64,000 nucleotides of DNA, taken from contig CM036168.1 of assembly GCA_020631735.1 (NCBI GenBank), forward strand, positions 94,530,932 through 94,594,931, written 5' to 3'. Below the pieces are notes generated by a model that was not told the origin of the DNA, did not search any database, and saw only the letters and a list, made by a program, of their open reading frames with translations. The position numbers and the translations under genes were made by a program. This document shows, one piece after another, positions 34,982 through 45,740 of the stretch. Source of the DNA: Saccharum officinarum (lineage: Eukaryota > Streptophyta > Magnoliopsida > Poales > Poaceae). The stretch's first letter is position 1, and each line of letters opens with the position of its first letter.

Positions 34982-37488
34982 AAGAGTTCCTTGATGAGGA
35001 AGGAATTAAGCATGAGTTTTCGGTTCCATACACTCCACAACAAAATGGTGTTGTGGAGAGGAAGAATCGGACACTCATAGAAGCCGCAAGAGCGATGTTG
35101 GATGAATACAAGACTCCGATCAACTATTGGGCAGAAGCGGTTCACACGGCTTGTCATGCTATCAACCGCCTATATCTTCACAAGATGAGAGACAAGACCG
35201 CCTACGAACTTCTAACCGGTAAAAAGCCCAAGGTGCACTACTTTAGAGTTTTTGGATCTAAGTGTTTCATACTTAACAAGAAATCCAACAGCTCGAAGTT
35301 TGCACCAAAGGTTGATGAAGGTTTCATGCTTGGTTATGCCACTAACAAACATAGATATCGTGTTTTCAACAAAACCACTGGTTTAATTGAAATCGCGGTA
35401 GACGTGACTTTTGATGAAACTGATAGCTCTCAAAAAGAGCAAGTCAATGTTGAGATTGTAGGTAATGAGGAAGCCCCACATAAAGCTATCAAGAGGCTTG
35501 CCATTGGTGAAATAAAGCCCGTCGAAGAAGAAGATGAAGACCATGTTGTACATGTTGATCATGATCCTACCATTCATCATGTTCCATCCAATGGGCATGG
35601 TAGCTTCCGCAACAAGAAACATTCAAGAAGGAAAATCAAATGATGCACAAGGTCATTCTCATCAAGATGGTGCCAACAATGTGCAAGCTCAACCTCAACT
35701 CATCAATGAAGAAAGAAGTGAAGCCAACCCTCCACAAGCTCATGATTGTGATTCTCCATTCGATCATGACCACGATGATGAAGATAATGGCCCCATTCAA
35801 AGACCAACTCAAGTGCCACATCCTAGAGTGCATCAATCCATTCAATGGGATCATCTCGTTGATAACATATTGGGGAGCATTCGATGAGGGGTAACTACAT
35901 GTTCTCGTTTAGCAAATTTTTGTGAACATTACTCGTTTGTTTCTCCTTGGAACCTAGCAAGGTGGAAGAGGCACTTGAAGATGAGGATTGGATGATAGCC
36001 ATGCAAGAGGAGTTGAACAACTTCACTCAGAATGAAGTCTGGTCCTTGGTGGAAAGGCCCAAGCAAGATGTGATTGGAACCAGGTGGGTCTTCCGCAACA
36101 AGCAAGATGAGCATGGCGTGGTGACAAGGAACAAGGCTAGGTTGGTGGCTCAAGGATTCACTCAAATTGAAGGCTTGGATTTTGGGGAGACCTATGCACC
36201 GGTGGTGAGGCTAGAATCCATTCGTATTCTTCTAGCTTATGCCGCTCACCATGATTTCAAGTTATATCAAATAGACGTGAAGAGTGCATTTCTCAATGGC
36301 CCCTATCCAAGTTGGTGTATGTAGAGCAACCACCGGGCTTTGAAGACTCCAAGTATCCCAACCACGTCTACAAGCTCGACAAGGCGCTCTATGGGCTCAA
36401 ACAAGCCCCTAGAGCTTGGTACGATTGCTTAAAGGACTTCCTACTCAAACAAGGGTTTGAGATAGGAAAGGTCGATCCCACTTTATTCACTCGCAAAGTC
36501 AATAATGATATCTTTGTTTGCCAAATATATGTCGATGACATAATATTTGGTAGTACTAATGGGGCTTTTTGTGAGGAATTTAGTAGGATCATGATGAATA
36601 GATTCGAGATGTCCATGATGGGAGAGTTAAACTTCTTTCTTGGATTTCAAATTAAGCAACTCAAGGATGGTACGTTCATAAGTCAAACCAAGTACACAAA
36701 TGACATGTTGAAGAAGTTTGACATGGACAAGGCCAAGCCCATCAAGACACTCATGCCAACCAATGGACATCTTGACCTTGATCAAGGAGGAAAGGACGTG
36801 GATCAAAAGGTATATCGCTCCATGATTGGATCCCTCCTTTACCTTTGTGCATCTAGGCCCAATATTATGCTTAGTGTGTGTGTATGTGTGCAAGATTTCA
36901 AGCTAATCCGAAAGAATGTCATTTGATGGTTGTTAAGAGAATTTTTCAGTATTTAGTGCACACTCCTAATCTTGGCTTGTGGTATCCCAAGGGCTCCACT
37001 TTCAAGTTACTTGGCTATTCCGATTCGGATTATGCCGATTGCAAAGTAAATCAAAAGAGTACTACCGGGACTTGCCAATTTATTGGTAGGTCTTTGGTGT
37101 CTTGGAGCTCTAAGAAGCAAAACTCCGTTGCCTTGTCCACCACTAAAGCCGAGTATGTGGCGGCCGGTGCATGCTGTGCCCAACTACTTTGGATGAAGCA
37201 AACCCTCAAGGATTATGGTTGTGAGTTAACCAAGATTCCCCTTTTGTGTGACAACAAGAGTGCCATTAAAATGGCAAACAATCCCATAAACCACTCTTGA
37301 ACAAAGCACATAGACATCCGGCATCACTTTTTGAGAGACCACGAAGTCAAAGGAGATATTGCAATCCATCATGTGAGCACCGAAAAGTAACTAGCCGATA
37401 TCTTTACAAAATCCCTAGATGAGTCAAGATTTTGTGCTTTGAGGAGTGAGCTAAATATCATTGATTCTCGTAACGTGGCTTGATGTCT
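34982..37488 (+). pseudogene. Copia integrase C-terminal part, reverse transcriptase and RNase H, broken
   Basis: After the insertion, integrase continues FLDEEGIKHEFSVPYTPQQN, whose Glu (VVERKNRTLIE) completes the D,D,E triad. The Copia-type C-terminal part extends to 35643. RT (35947-36880) has [44 protein letters not shown] and an intact active site YVDDIIFGS at 36528-36554. RNase H has GYSDSDYADC, STTKAEYVAAG and LLCDNKSAIKMA (36990-37280). Frame changes lie near 35640-35940, 36310 and 36890, with stops at 37298-37300 and about 37387. It cannot be translated as one protein. Confidence 0.88.
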
Positions 37489-37689
37489 TGCACATATTTT
37501 TGTTTGATCTAGTTAGGAGAAAAGGATTGAGAAAAATATTGTGTGACACTTTCAAAACCTATTTTATAGTTTTCATGAGTGACTATTGCTTTGTGATGGT
37601 TGAATGAAATCTAGTCACCTGTGAAAGCATTAGTGTCCATCATATTTTTGCCCCACATAGCATGGTGAGTTCTTGTTTGAGAGGGTTTC

Positions 37690-37815
37690 TGTCTCTCTGC
37701 GTCGGAAGTCCCAGCGTACGTCGGAACTCTCGATGGCCAGCAGTCCTGGCTTGCGCCAGCACTCCTGGCTGTCAGTAGTCCCGACGCCCATGCTAGCACT
37801 TCTGATGTGGATCTG
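37690..37815. repeat. Palindrome cluster 1 in the Copia spacer
   Basis: Units such as GTCGGAAGTCCCAGCGTACG, GTCGGAACTCTCGATGG, CAGTAGTCCCGACG and CAGCAGTCCTGG are variants of the LTR array motif. Confidence 0.7.
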
Positions 37816-38359
37816 GGTCACGTGTCCTTGACCCCATGTTTTGACCGCGGCCCAAGCCCAGTAACCCATTTTCACCACAGTCTTTTCCTCTCTTGCACCT
37901 GCCCCCTCCCCTGACTCCCCTCGTTCCGCACCCCCGACTCCCCTCACAGCCGCCATCGCCCGGCCACCGTCATGCCCGTGCCCTGGCAGCTCCGGCCGTC
38001 CTCGTCGTCGGGGTTCCTGCTGCCACCTCCGGCCCTTCTTCCCTGGAGTCCTGCGTCGTGTTTTTCTCCCTCTCCACCATGGCTGTCCCCGTTTGAAGCC
38101 TGACGTCGTCCAGTGGTGGGATTCCGGTGTAGTGGTGCTCCTTGTGACGGCTGCGCGTGGATCTACTCCTGGACATCACTGCTGCCCCGATTTGCTGCTT
38201 CACCATCTTCTTCCCTCTTTCCCAAATGTACTACCGTGGCTCCCATACCCTGCCTCAGTGTACCTTGGATATTGCTTCTTTTCTTCTTCCCTCTCTGCTC
38301 CTCTATCTTCCTTGTCTGTGTGTGTGCATCGATGTGGAGCCCCATGACTCGGATGGCAT

Positions 38360-38472
38360 TCTCATGTGTCGGAACTCCCGGCGTCTGCCAGCAGTCCCGA
38401 CCATCGGGAGTCCCGGCGTAAGCCAGCAGTCCCAACGGCCAGGAGTCCTGGCTCATGGCAGCAGTCCTGACC
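38360..38472. repeat. Palindrome cluster 2 in the Copia spacer
   Basis: Units such as GTCGGAACTCCCGGCG, ATCGGGAGTCCCGGCG and CAGCAGTCCCGACC repeat at about 20-25-bp spacing, 100-200 bp before the extra ORF. Confidence 0.7.
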
Positions 38473-38544
38473 CTGTGATTGTCCGCCCATGCATGTTTCT
38501 CTGCATCACCGTGCCCATGTTTCGTTGTTTTTCGTCTCTTAGTT

Positions 38545-38565
38545 TTGCTCTGGGCTCTATTGCAG
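38545..38565 (+). promoter_or_regulatory. Splice-acceptor-like site before the extra ORF
   Basis: A pyrimidine-rich stretch (TTTTGCTCTGGGCTCTATTG) ends CAG at 38565, two bases before CCATGG. It would let a spliced subgenomic RNA deliver this ATG as the first start codon. Inferred from sequence only. Confidence 0.45.
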
Positions 38566-38567
38566 CC

Positions 38568-39584
38568 ATGGAGGGTGGCAGTCCCTCGTGCCATTCGGAG
38601 AAATGGTCCAAGCACAATCAAGACCGCGCCGCTACCTAGTCGTCAGGGCGCACCAAGGCGGCCTATCTCCGTGACGATCCTGGTGGTTCCCGACGGACAG
38701 CTGCACGTGCCCGTGGTGGACGAGGCTCGTCTACTGCTGCTCCTCCTCCGCCTCCGACCCAGGCTTTTGTTGGGATGGATCCGATTGTCGATGCAGAAGA
38801 GGAAGCACTTGAGCGTGCTGGCCGCACTATCGCCGTTCCAGAACTACAGTCACCATCCCATGGTTCGGCGCATCCCGTCCATGAGATTGTCCCTTTTGAT
38901 GGTCCTCCACCTTTTATTCGGGAGCCCAAACTTGCTCCAAACTATGGTGGTTGGGCTCCTCCTCGTCCTGTTGACTATCGTCACAACGTTCGTGAAATCC
39001 GGTCGCAGTGTGCTTGAAATTTATATGTTGAGGAAGAGAAGGATCTCCGGCTTGAGGCTCGGTTCTGGCACTCTTTTCACTTTGATTACTACCAGTCCAT
39101 TCTTTATAGCAAAGCCCTCAAGAAGAAGGAGCTAGTCATTCAGATGAAGTATATTCTTTCGTATGACCTTGGTTTGCTCACCGAGCCTCTTGAGCTACCA
39201 CAGATGGTTAAGGACTTGAACTCCATGGGGCTGCTTTGCCTGATGGAGTTTCAGAAGCATTGGAATAACGAGATTATCTTGCAGTTTTATGCTTCCTATC
39301 ATCATGAGAAGGACAAGACCGGTGCTACTGACATCATCCACTGGACCACGGAGGGCAAACATTATAAGGTCGATTTTATTACTTTCTCTCGCTTGCTTGG
39401 TTTCAATGGTTATGACCGTCGTGCTACTGAGCTCGTTGAGTATGAGGATGTTGAGATGGAGTACCAGCACATGTATCTTGATGGATATCCTGCAGATGGC
39501 AAGACCGTGTACCTGAAGCCCTATTTCTATGTCTTGAATAACATCCTGAGGCAGATCTTGTATTCGAAGGTTGGTGATTCCACC
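38568..39584 (+). pseudogene. Extra 3' ORF of the Copia element, 5' part
   Basis: The reading frame starts at ATG 38568 in a good context (CCATGG). It runs MEGGSPSCHSEKWSKHNQ, through an Arg/Gly- and Pro-rich segment (PPPPPTQAFVGMDPIVDAEE), to a region with LRLEARFWHSFHFDYYQSIL and ITFSRLLGFNGYDRR. That last style resembles the 'putative plant transposon protein' domain found in plant element ORFs. In-frame stops occur at 38637-38639 and 39015-39017. Gypsy #2 cuts it at 39584 and it continues at 53922. Sireviruses may carry an env-like gene in this position. I see no signal peptide or clear membrane segment, so I do not call it env. Function unknown. Confidence 0.7.
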
Positions 39585-40687
39585 TGTCGGTACCAACAGT
39601 ATGGGGTACCCACATCATCGATAATAAAAAAGAAAACGACTAAGCCACAGTATAACGCAGCTCACCTCAAACCCACACGTCAGGTCCGTCTCGTACGAGG
39701 CTGGCTCGACGGAGCGCCTCGACCGCGCTCCGGCTCCGACTCGTACGAGGCACCCTCAACGGGAACGCCTCGACCGTACCCCATACGGCGAAGCACCTCG
39801 ACCACACTCCGACTCGCCTGAGGCCCAATGAAAAAATCTCCGACTCGCGTGACCCCAGGACGGGCGCTCGACCCCCTCACTTCACCTACCCCAGGACAAA
39901 AGTCATAGCATTTAATGAGATTACCTACTCCCGCCAACTGGTATGGTCATAACCAGGATCGACGTGTGAGCAATGCCGGTGTCAGCCTTCACTGTTTTAC
40001 TGCCCATCCCAGGATGGGAGGTGAAAGCTGTCACTATACACACCTTACCGTACACTGTTTACCGACGACCACCCTCGAGGGAGGATACGACAAGACCCGT
40101 ATTCCACAATCTCAGGGATTCAGCCTTATCCGTTCGACCTTGACCCGGCCTCGACCCAGCCTCGACGCCCAGCACAGTTCAACAGGAAGGGAAGGCCGGC
40201 ATGGCACGGTGCTCTGGGTCATTCCGTCGTCTCATCCCTGACATCACCATCGTATCCAGGGATGGCCGGCCATTTCTAGGGCATGTCGCTACAGTCACCT
40301 CGACAGGGATCGACAAAACATCATCTCAAAGCTCCCCGGTACCCTGGCCTCCTCCGACCCTATAAAAAGGGGAGGCCAGGACCCTACGAAGACAGAGAGA
40401 CTATGGGCAAGACACAAGATAGAGATCAACATCTCAAGCAATCATCCTTGTACTCTTTTTTCTCTCTTTGAGACTTGGGCTCGTCACCCTCTCTCGCAAG
40501 CTTGTAACCCCTACACAAGCACCCCGGTGCAAGGAAATAAAAAACTCTCTCCCCCCGCAGGACGTAGGGCATTCTTTGGCCCGAACCAGGATAAACCCCC
40601 GTGTGTTCTCCTTGCATCACCATCCAGGATAGGGACACACAACATTTACTAGTCGGTTTAGGACCCCCTCGGGACCGGACACCGACA
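39585..40687 (+). repeat. 5' LTR of Gypsy #2
   Basis: TATA box CCCTATAAAAAGGGG lies at 40358-40372. By hand I count about 45 substitutions against the 3' LTR (about 4 percent), about 39 of them transitions, and no length difference. Confidence 0.92.
40361..40367 (+). promoter_or_regulatory. TATA box of the Gypsy #2 5' LTR
   Basis: TATAAAA, conserved in the 3' LTR at about 53595-53601 and in related form in the solo LTR at 14558-15649. Confidence 0.7.
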
Positions 40688-40707
40688 GTTGGCACGCCAG
40701 GTAGGGG
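40688..40707 (+). promoter_or_regulatory. Primer binding site region of Gypsy #2
   Basis: GTTGGCACGCCAGGTAGGGG follows the LTR directly and is shared with Gypsy #1 (one base differs). Confidence 0.65.
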
Positions 40708-40748
40708 ACCGCTGCGTGCCAACATCGCTTTCCCGCCTTTCTTCCTGG

Positions 40749-43330
40749 ATGGTTGACCCCGAACGCCCTATCCCGTTGGCCACGGTGATCTAGTTTGGGA
40801 GTTTGGAGTTCATGTCGCTTGGCTATGGCTACGATATGGTCCTCCTCCTGCCCAGGCACCCGACCGACGAGGATTATGAGCTCTCCTAGCCTAGGGGAGT
40901 GATCCGCCGGTATCGTTGCTCCAGGCAGGCGCGAGCCGCCCGACGACGATGAGCCCGGTGCAACCACCGTTTTCGCCTCACGGAGGATGACGGGATTCCC
41001 CGATCCGGCGCCTCTCAGCCAGACACCAGCCCAGATTTCCTCGTTGAGGGTCTGGGTAGGATGAGCTTGGCTGGGGGTATGATGCCGACGGAGAACTCCG
41101 CCGCTCCCCCGTCCGGAGAGACACCACCACTGCCCGGATCAACCATTCTGACGCGGACAGCGACATCTCCATCACCATTCCCGTTTGGGCTAGACTCGGT
41201 CGCCTGGGTGTACTCTTCCTCTGTAAGCACCAACATGAGTGCCTACGAGGAACTCCTCGGGCACCATCTACGCTCCACTCTGGACCTCGTTGCATCCACA
41301 CCAGCCTCTGATTATCTGGACTCTACGGAAACCCCAGAAACAGAGCCCCGTGTGACCGCTTCTCAGCGTCGTGATCACGGAGGCAATCTGCAACGGCCTC
41401 ACATTCCCCCATCATACTACTACATTGGCGCTCCTGACTCTGACTCGGCTGATGACACCTATGATTCGACCCACGAATGCTTCAACGTCAATGTTGAAAG
41501 CACGTCGGAATCGGAGGACGAAGAGCCAATCGAAGGAAGGCACACGCCACCTCATGTCGAGCTCCCTGCTGAGCAAGACGAGGCTCAGTTCCTTACGGAT
41601 CAAGGAATGCAGCTCGAGCAAATTCATGAGTTGTAGGATAGGCTTGACGAGGAACGTGAAAACCTACACCTACTCCAACAAACCCTCGAGCATGAGCGCG
41701 CGGAGCGCACACTTGGTGGAAGGGCACGCGAGAGGGCCCGCAACGTCAACCGTCGCATCAACGAGGATCGGGTGGTCGACCCCCCGGTTTTCGCTCGAGC
41801 CAGCCAAAACGTCGTCGCCGCCACCATGCTCCTCTGCAACATGCCCGAGCCATAAACCCCGACGCCCGTCGGGCTCGAGATGAAATCTGGGAACTCCTCG
41901 AGACAGCTGCCATGCAGCAGGCCGAGAGCTCTGCCTCGAGGCGACGCGAGCCCGCCTCGAAGCAGCTCGTCGAGCCCTCCTGATAGGAGAGAGAAGCTTC
42001 GGTTCATCCCGAGCCTGCCCAACGAAACCAGGTAGCTCCTGCCCCTAAGCCCACCGCTAACGACCGCGAACCTCGAGACACCCGTGGCAACATCGTCGAG
42101 CGCCGCACACGCAAGCACGGTGACGGCGTGGCTCGAGGCTACCACGTGCACAGGGGTGGACGCTATGACAGCTCGGAAGATCGTAGTCCTTCACCCGAGC
42201 CTCCGGGCCCTCGGGTCTTCAGTAAGGCTATTCGTGAAATAGTGCTCCCGGCTCGGTTTCGCCCTCCCACGACACTAACCAAGTAAAACGGTGAGACCAA
42301 ACCCAAACTTTGGCTCACCGATTTCCGCTTGGCGTGTCAGCTGGGCGAGGCCACCGACGACCGGGTCATCATTCGACAACTCCCCTTGTTCCTCTCCGAC
42401 ACCGCTCGAGCCTGGCTCGAGGATCTCCCACCTCGACAGATCCACGACTGGGATGATCTCGTAAGGGTGTTCGAGGGCAATTTCAAGGGGACCTACATGC
42501 ACCCCGGCAACTCGTGGGACCTCCAGAGTTGCAAGCAGAAACCGGGTGAATCCCTCTGGGATTACATCCGGCGCTTCTCCCGGCAGCGTACCGAGCTCCC
42601 CAACGTCACCGACTCCGACGTAATTATGGCCTTCCTCTCCGGAACCACCTGCAAGGAGTTGGTCCGAGAGTTGGGCCGTAACACCCCACTCACTGCCAAT
42701 GAATTGATGGACATCGTCACCAACTTTGCCACCGGCGAGGAGGCAGTTGGTGCCATCTTTGGTGGTGACCAGGACAAAGGGAAGCAAAAGGTCGACGATC
42801 CCGCGGGCTCCAATCGGGGCTCCAAGAGAAACAACCGGAAGAAGAAGAAGAACCAGCAGGGCAAGCTCGAGGCCCCGACCGACGAGCTTGTCGCTGCTGT
42901 CGAACGCAAGAAACCTCGAGGCCCCCCTGGTGGGGGCATCTTCGACAAAATGCTCAAAGAGCCATGTCCCTACCACATGGGACCCACTAACCATAACCTC
43001 GAAGATTGTCACATGCTCCGTAGGTACTTTGAGGGCGTGGGCGTCAAGAAGGACGACAAGAAGGAAGATCCGAAGGGTGACGACAAGGATGGGGGATTCC
43101 CCAAGATCCACGACTGCTTCATGATCTACGGAGGACCCTCGACCCGCCTCTCGGCACGCCAGCGCAAGCGAGAGCGGCGTGAGGTCTTCTCCGTACAAAC
43201 GGCGGTCCCCCGCTTCCTTGACTGGTCGGAGGTGGCCATCACTTTCGACCGTGATGATCATCCCGACCACGTCCCCAATCCGGGAGTCTACCCGCTTGTT
43301 GTTGATCCCATCATCGCCAACACACGCCTC
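40749..43330 (+). pseudogene. Gypsy #2 gag, broken
   Basis: The frame opens at ATG 40749 (MVDPERPIPLATVI) and runs in the same phase through an acidic, Thr/Ser-rich leader (41061-41636, with DSTHECFNVNVESTSESED). Stops lie at 40791-40793, 40887-40889, 40950-40952 and 41634-41636. After a frame change in about 41850-42300, the Retrotrans_gag domain is open from 42329: IIRQLPLFLSDTARAWLEDL, FEGNFKGTYMHPGNSW, DYIRRFSRQRTELPNV. A basic patch (RNNRKKKKNQQGK) and an unusual Cys/His motif CPYHMGPTNHNLEDC (about 42964-43010) follow. Gag would form the particle around element RNA. Confidence 0.85.
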
Positions 43331-43905
43331 ACCAAGGTGCTCATGGACGGCGGAAGCAGCCTCAACATCATCTATGCCTAGACCCTCGACCTTCTGGGGG
43401 TCGAGAGAGCACGCCTCCAACCCAGCGTCGGGGGCTTCCACGGAGTCATGCCAGGGAAACGGGCAGAACCCCTCGGACGGGTCAATCTGCCTGTTTGCTT
43501 TGGCACACCGGCCAACTTCAGAAAGGAAACACTCACTTTCGAAGTGGTCGGATTCCGCGGAACATACCACGCTATCCTTGGGCGCCCATGCTACGCCAAG
43601 TTCATGGCGGTCCCAAACTATACCTACCTTAAGCTCAAAATGCCAGGCCCAAATGGTGTCATTACTGTGGGGCCCTCGTATGAACATGCCTACGAGTGCG
43701 ACGTCGAGTGTGTCGAGCACGGCGAGGCTGCTTTGAATCGGTAACCTTGGCTGCAGACCTCGACGGTCTCGCCAACGAGATTCCCGACCCAAAGCGCCAC
43801 GCCGACAGCTTCGAGCCTACCGAGGACGTCAAGCTCGTGCCCCTCGACCCAGCTGATCCCAAGGGGAAGGTGCTGAGCATTAGCGCCACCCTCGATCCAA
43901 AATAG
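43330..43905 (+). pseudogene. Gypsy #2 protease and linker, broken
   Basis: The protease core reads KVLMDGGSSLNIIYA, with DGG in place of the more usual DSG/DTG, then a stop at 43379-43381. The same frame continues with GKRAEPLGRVNLPVCFGTP and FRGTYHAILGRPCYAKFM to a stop at 43742-43744. A frame change near 43735 leads into the linker (FEPTEDVKLVPLDPADPKGK), which ends at a stop 43903-43905. The enzyme would cleave the Gag-Pol precursor. Confidence 0.8.
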
Positions 43906-45324
43906 GAAGCAGTGCTCGTCGACTTTCTCCGCGCGAACATCGACATCTTTGCGTGGAGTCCCTCGGATATGCCGAGCATACCTAGGGAAGTCGCCGAGCA
44001 CGCCTTGGAGATTCGGGCCAGATCCAAACCAGTGAAACAACGCCTGTGCCGCTTCGACGAGGAGAAGCGCAGGGTCATCGGTGAGGAGATTCACAAGCTG
44101 CTGGAGGCCGGATTCATCAAGGAGGTTCATCATCCTGAGTGGCTAGCTAATCCTGTATTAGTCAAGAAAAAGAGTGGGAAGTGGAGGATGTGTGTAGACT
44201 ATACTAGTTTAAATAAAGCATGTCCAAAAGTTCTCTTTCCTTTACCACGCATTGATCAAATCGTTGATTCCACCGCGGGATGTGAAACTCTCTCTTTCTT
44301 AGATGCATACTCCGGTTACCACCAGATTAAAATGAAAGAGTCCGACCAGCTCGCGACTTCATTCATTACCCCATTCGGCATGTACTGCTATGTTACGATG
44401 CCTTTCGGTCTCCAAAACGCAGGGGCTACGTACCAGCGATGCATGCAGCACGTTTTCGGGGAACACATCGGGTCAACCGTCGAGGCTTACGTCAATGACA
44501 TTGTTGTCAAAACCAAACAAGCCAACGATCTGGTCAAAGACCTTGACGTCGCATTCAAATGTCTCTGAGCGAAAAACATTAAGCTTAATCCTAAGAAATG
44601 CGTTTTTGGCGTTCCTCGAGGTATGCTTTTAGGGTTCATCATGTCTAAGCGTGGCATCGAAGCCAACCTAGAAAAAATCACAGCAATAACCAAAATGGGC
44701 CCCATCCGAGATCTGAAAGGCATACAGAGGGTCACAGGCTGCTTGGCGGCACTCAGCCGTTTCATTTCGCGCCTCGGCGAAAAAGCGCTCCCTCTGTACC
44801 ATCTCTTGAAGAAATCGGAACACTTTTCCTGGACCCTCGAGGCTGAGGAAGCTCTTGCAAAACTCAAGGCCACACTCTCTAACTCATCGATCCTCGTCCC
44901 TTCGACCCTAGGAGAACCCCTCCTACTTTATGTTGCCGCGACATCGCAAGTAGTCAGTGCAGTCCTGGTTGTCGAACGGGCCAAGGAAGCCCATACCTTG
45001 CTCGTCCAGAGACCGGTCTATTTCATCAGTGAGGTGCTCTCGGAAACCAAGGTACGGTACCCACAAATCCAGAAACTGCTATACGCCGTCATCCTAACAC
45101 GGCGCAAACTTCGACACTACTTCGAGGGTCACCCGGTGACCGTGGTTTCTTCTTTCCCCTTGGGAGAGATAGCCCAGAACCGGGAAGCCTCAGGTAGAAT
45201 TGCCAAGTGGGCGGTCGAGCTCATGGGCGAGACCCTATCTTATGCGCCGCACAAAGCTATTAAGTCGCAGGTATTAGCAGACTTCCTGGCCGAGTGGACC
45301 GACACCCAACTCTCCCCTGCATAG
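43906..45324 (+). pseudogene. Gypsy #2 reverse transcriptase and first RNase H, broken
   Basis: RT landmarks in order: GFIKEVHHPEWLANPVLVKK, KWRMCVDYTSLNKACPK, FLDAYSGYHQIKM, MPFGLQNAGATYQRCM. The active site reads YVND (AAT at 44494-44496) instead of YVDD, which removes a metal-binding Asp. A stop at 44566-44568 splits the thumb. It resumes MLLGFIMSKRGIEANLEKI and ends with the first RNase H domain (LLLYVAATSQVVSAVLVVER, SETKVRYPQIQKLLYAVILT) at a stop 45322-45324. The enzyme would copy element RNA to DNA. This copy could not. Confidence 0.92.
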
Positions 45325-45740
45325 CTTCAGGCTGAGCTCTGGACCATGTACTTCGATGGGTCGTTGATGAAAACAGGAGCAGGCGCGGGTTTGCTCTTCA
45401 TCTCGCCCCTCGGGGTTCACATGCGCTACGTCATTCGACTTCATTTTCCTGCGTCAAATAACGTCGCCGAATACGAGGCGCTCGTTACAGGGCTGAGAAT
45501 TGCCATCGAGCTCGGGGTCTGACACCTCGACGTTTGAGGCGACTCCCAGCTCGTAATCGATCAGGTCATGAAGAGCTCGAGCTGCCGTGATCCCAAAATG
45601 GAAGCCTACTGCCAAGAGGTGCGGCGCCTCGAGGACAAGTTTCACGGCCTCGAGCTCAACCACATCGCACGCAGGTATAACGGAGCCGCCGATGAACTCG
45701 CAAAAATCACGTCCAGTAGAACCACGGTTCCACCAGACGT
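45325..45740 (+). pseudogene. Gypsy #2 second (archaeal-type) RNase H, broken
   Basis: In the pol frame: MYFDGSLMKTGAGAGLLF, ASNNVAEYEALVTGLRIA, GDSQLVIDQV. This D...E...D pattern is that of the extra aRNH domain described in Tat-lineage Gypsy elements. Stops at 45520-45522 and 45535-45537 interrupt it. Its presence after a first RNase H supports the Tat assignment. Confidence 0.8.

Larger units (their letters stand above)
37489..38545. other. Non-coding spacer between Copia pol and the extra ORF
   Basis: This about 1-kb spacer holds two clusters of the LTR-type palindromes (37690-37815 and 38360-38470) and CT-rich sequence. Short open frames here look incidental. Confidence 0.6.

Noticed and set aside
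29067..37300. An intact, autonomous Copia polyprotein
   Set aside because: Despite an intact YVDD and protease DSG, there are several frame changes and stops plus a 2.9-kb insertion in integrase.
42275..43792. A 505-codon open frame on minus, antisense to Gypsy #2 gag-protease
   Set aside because: It is the longest open frame in the window, but it mirrors the GC-rich, codon-biased gag frame on plus, where clear gag and protease motifs are found. Its product shows only Val/Gly/Leu-rich sequence without a family.
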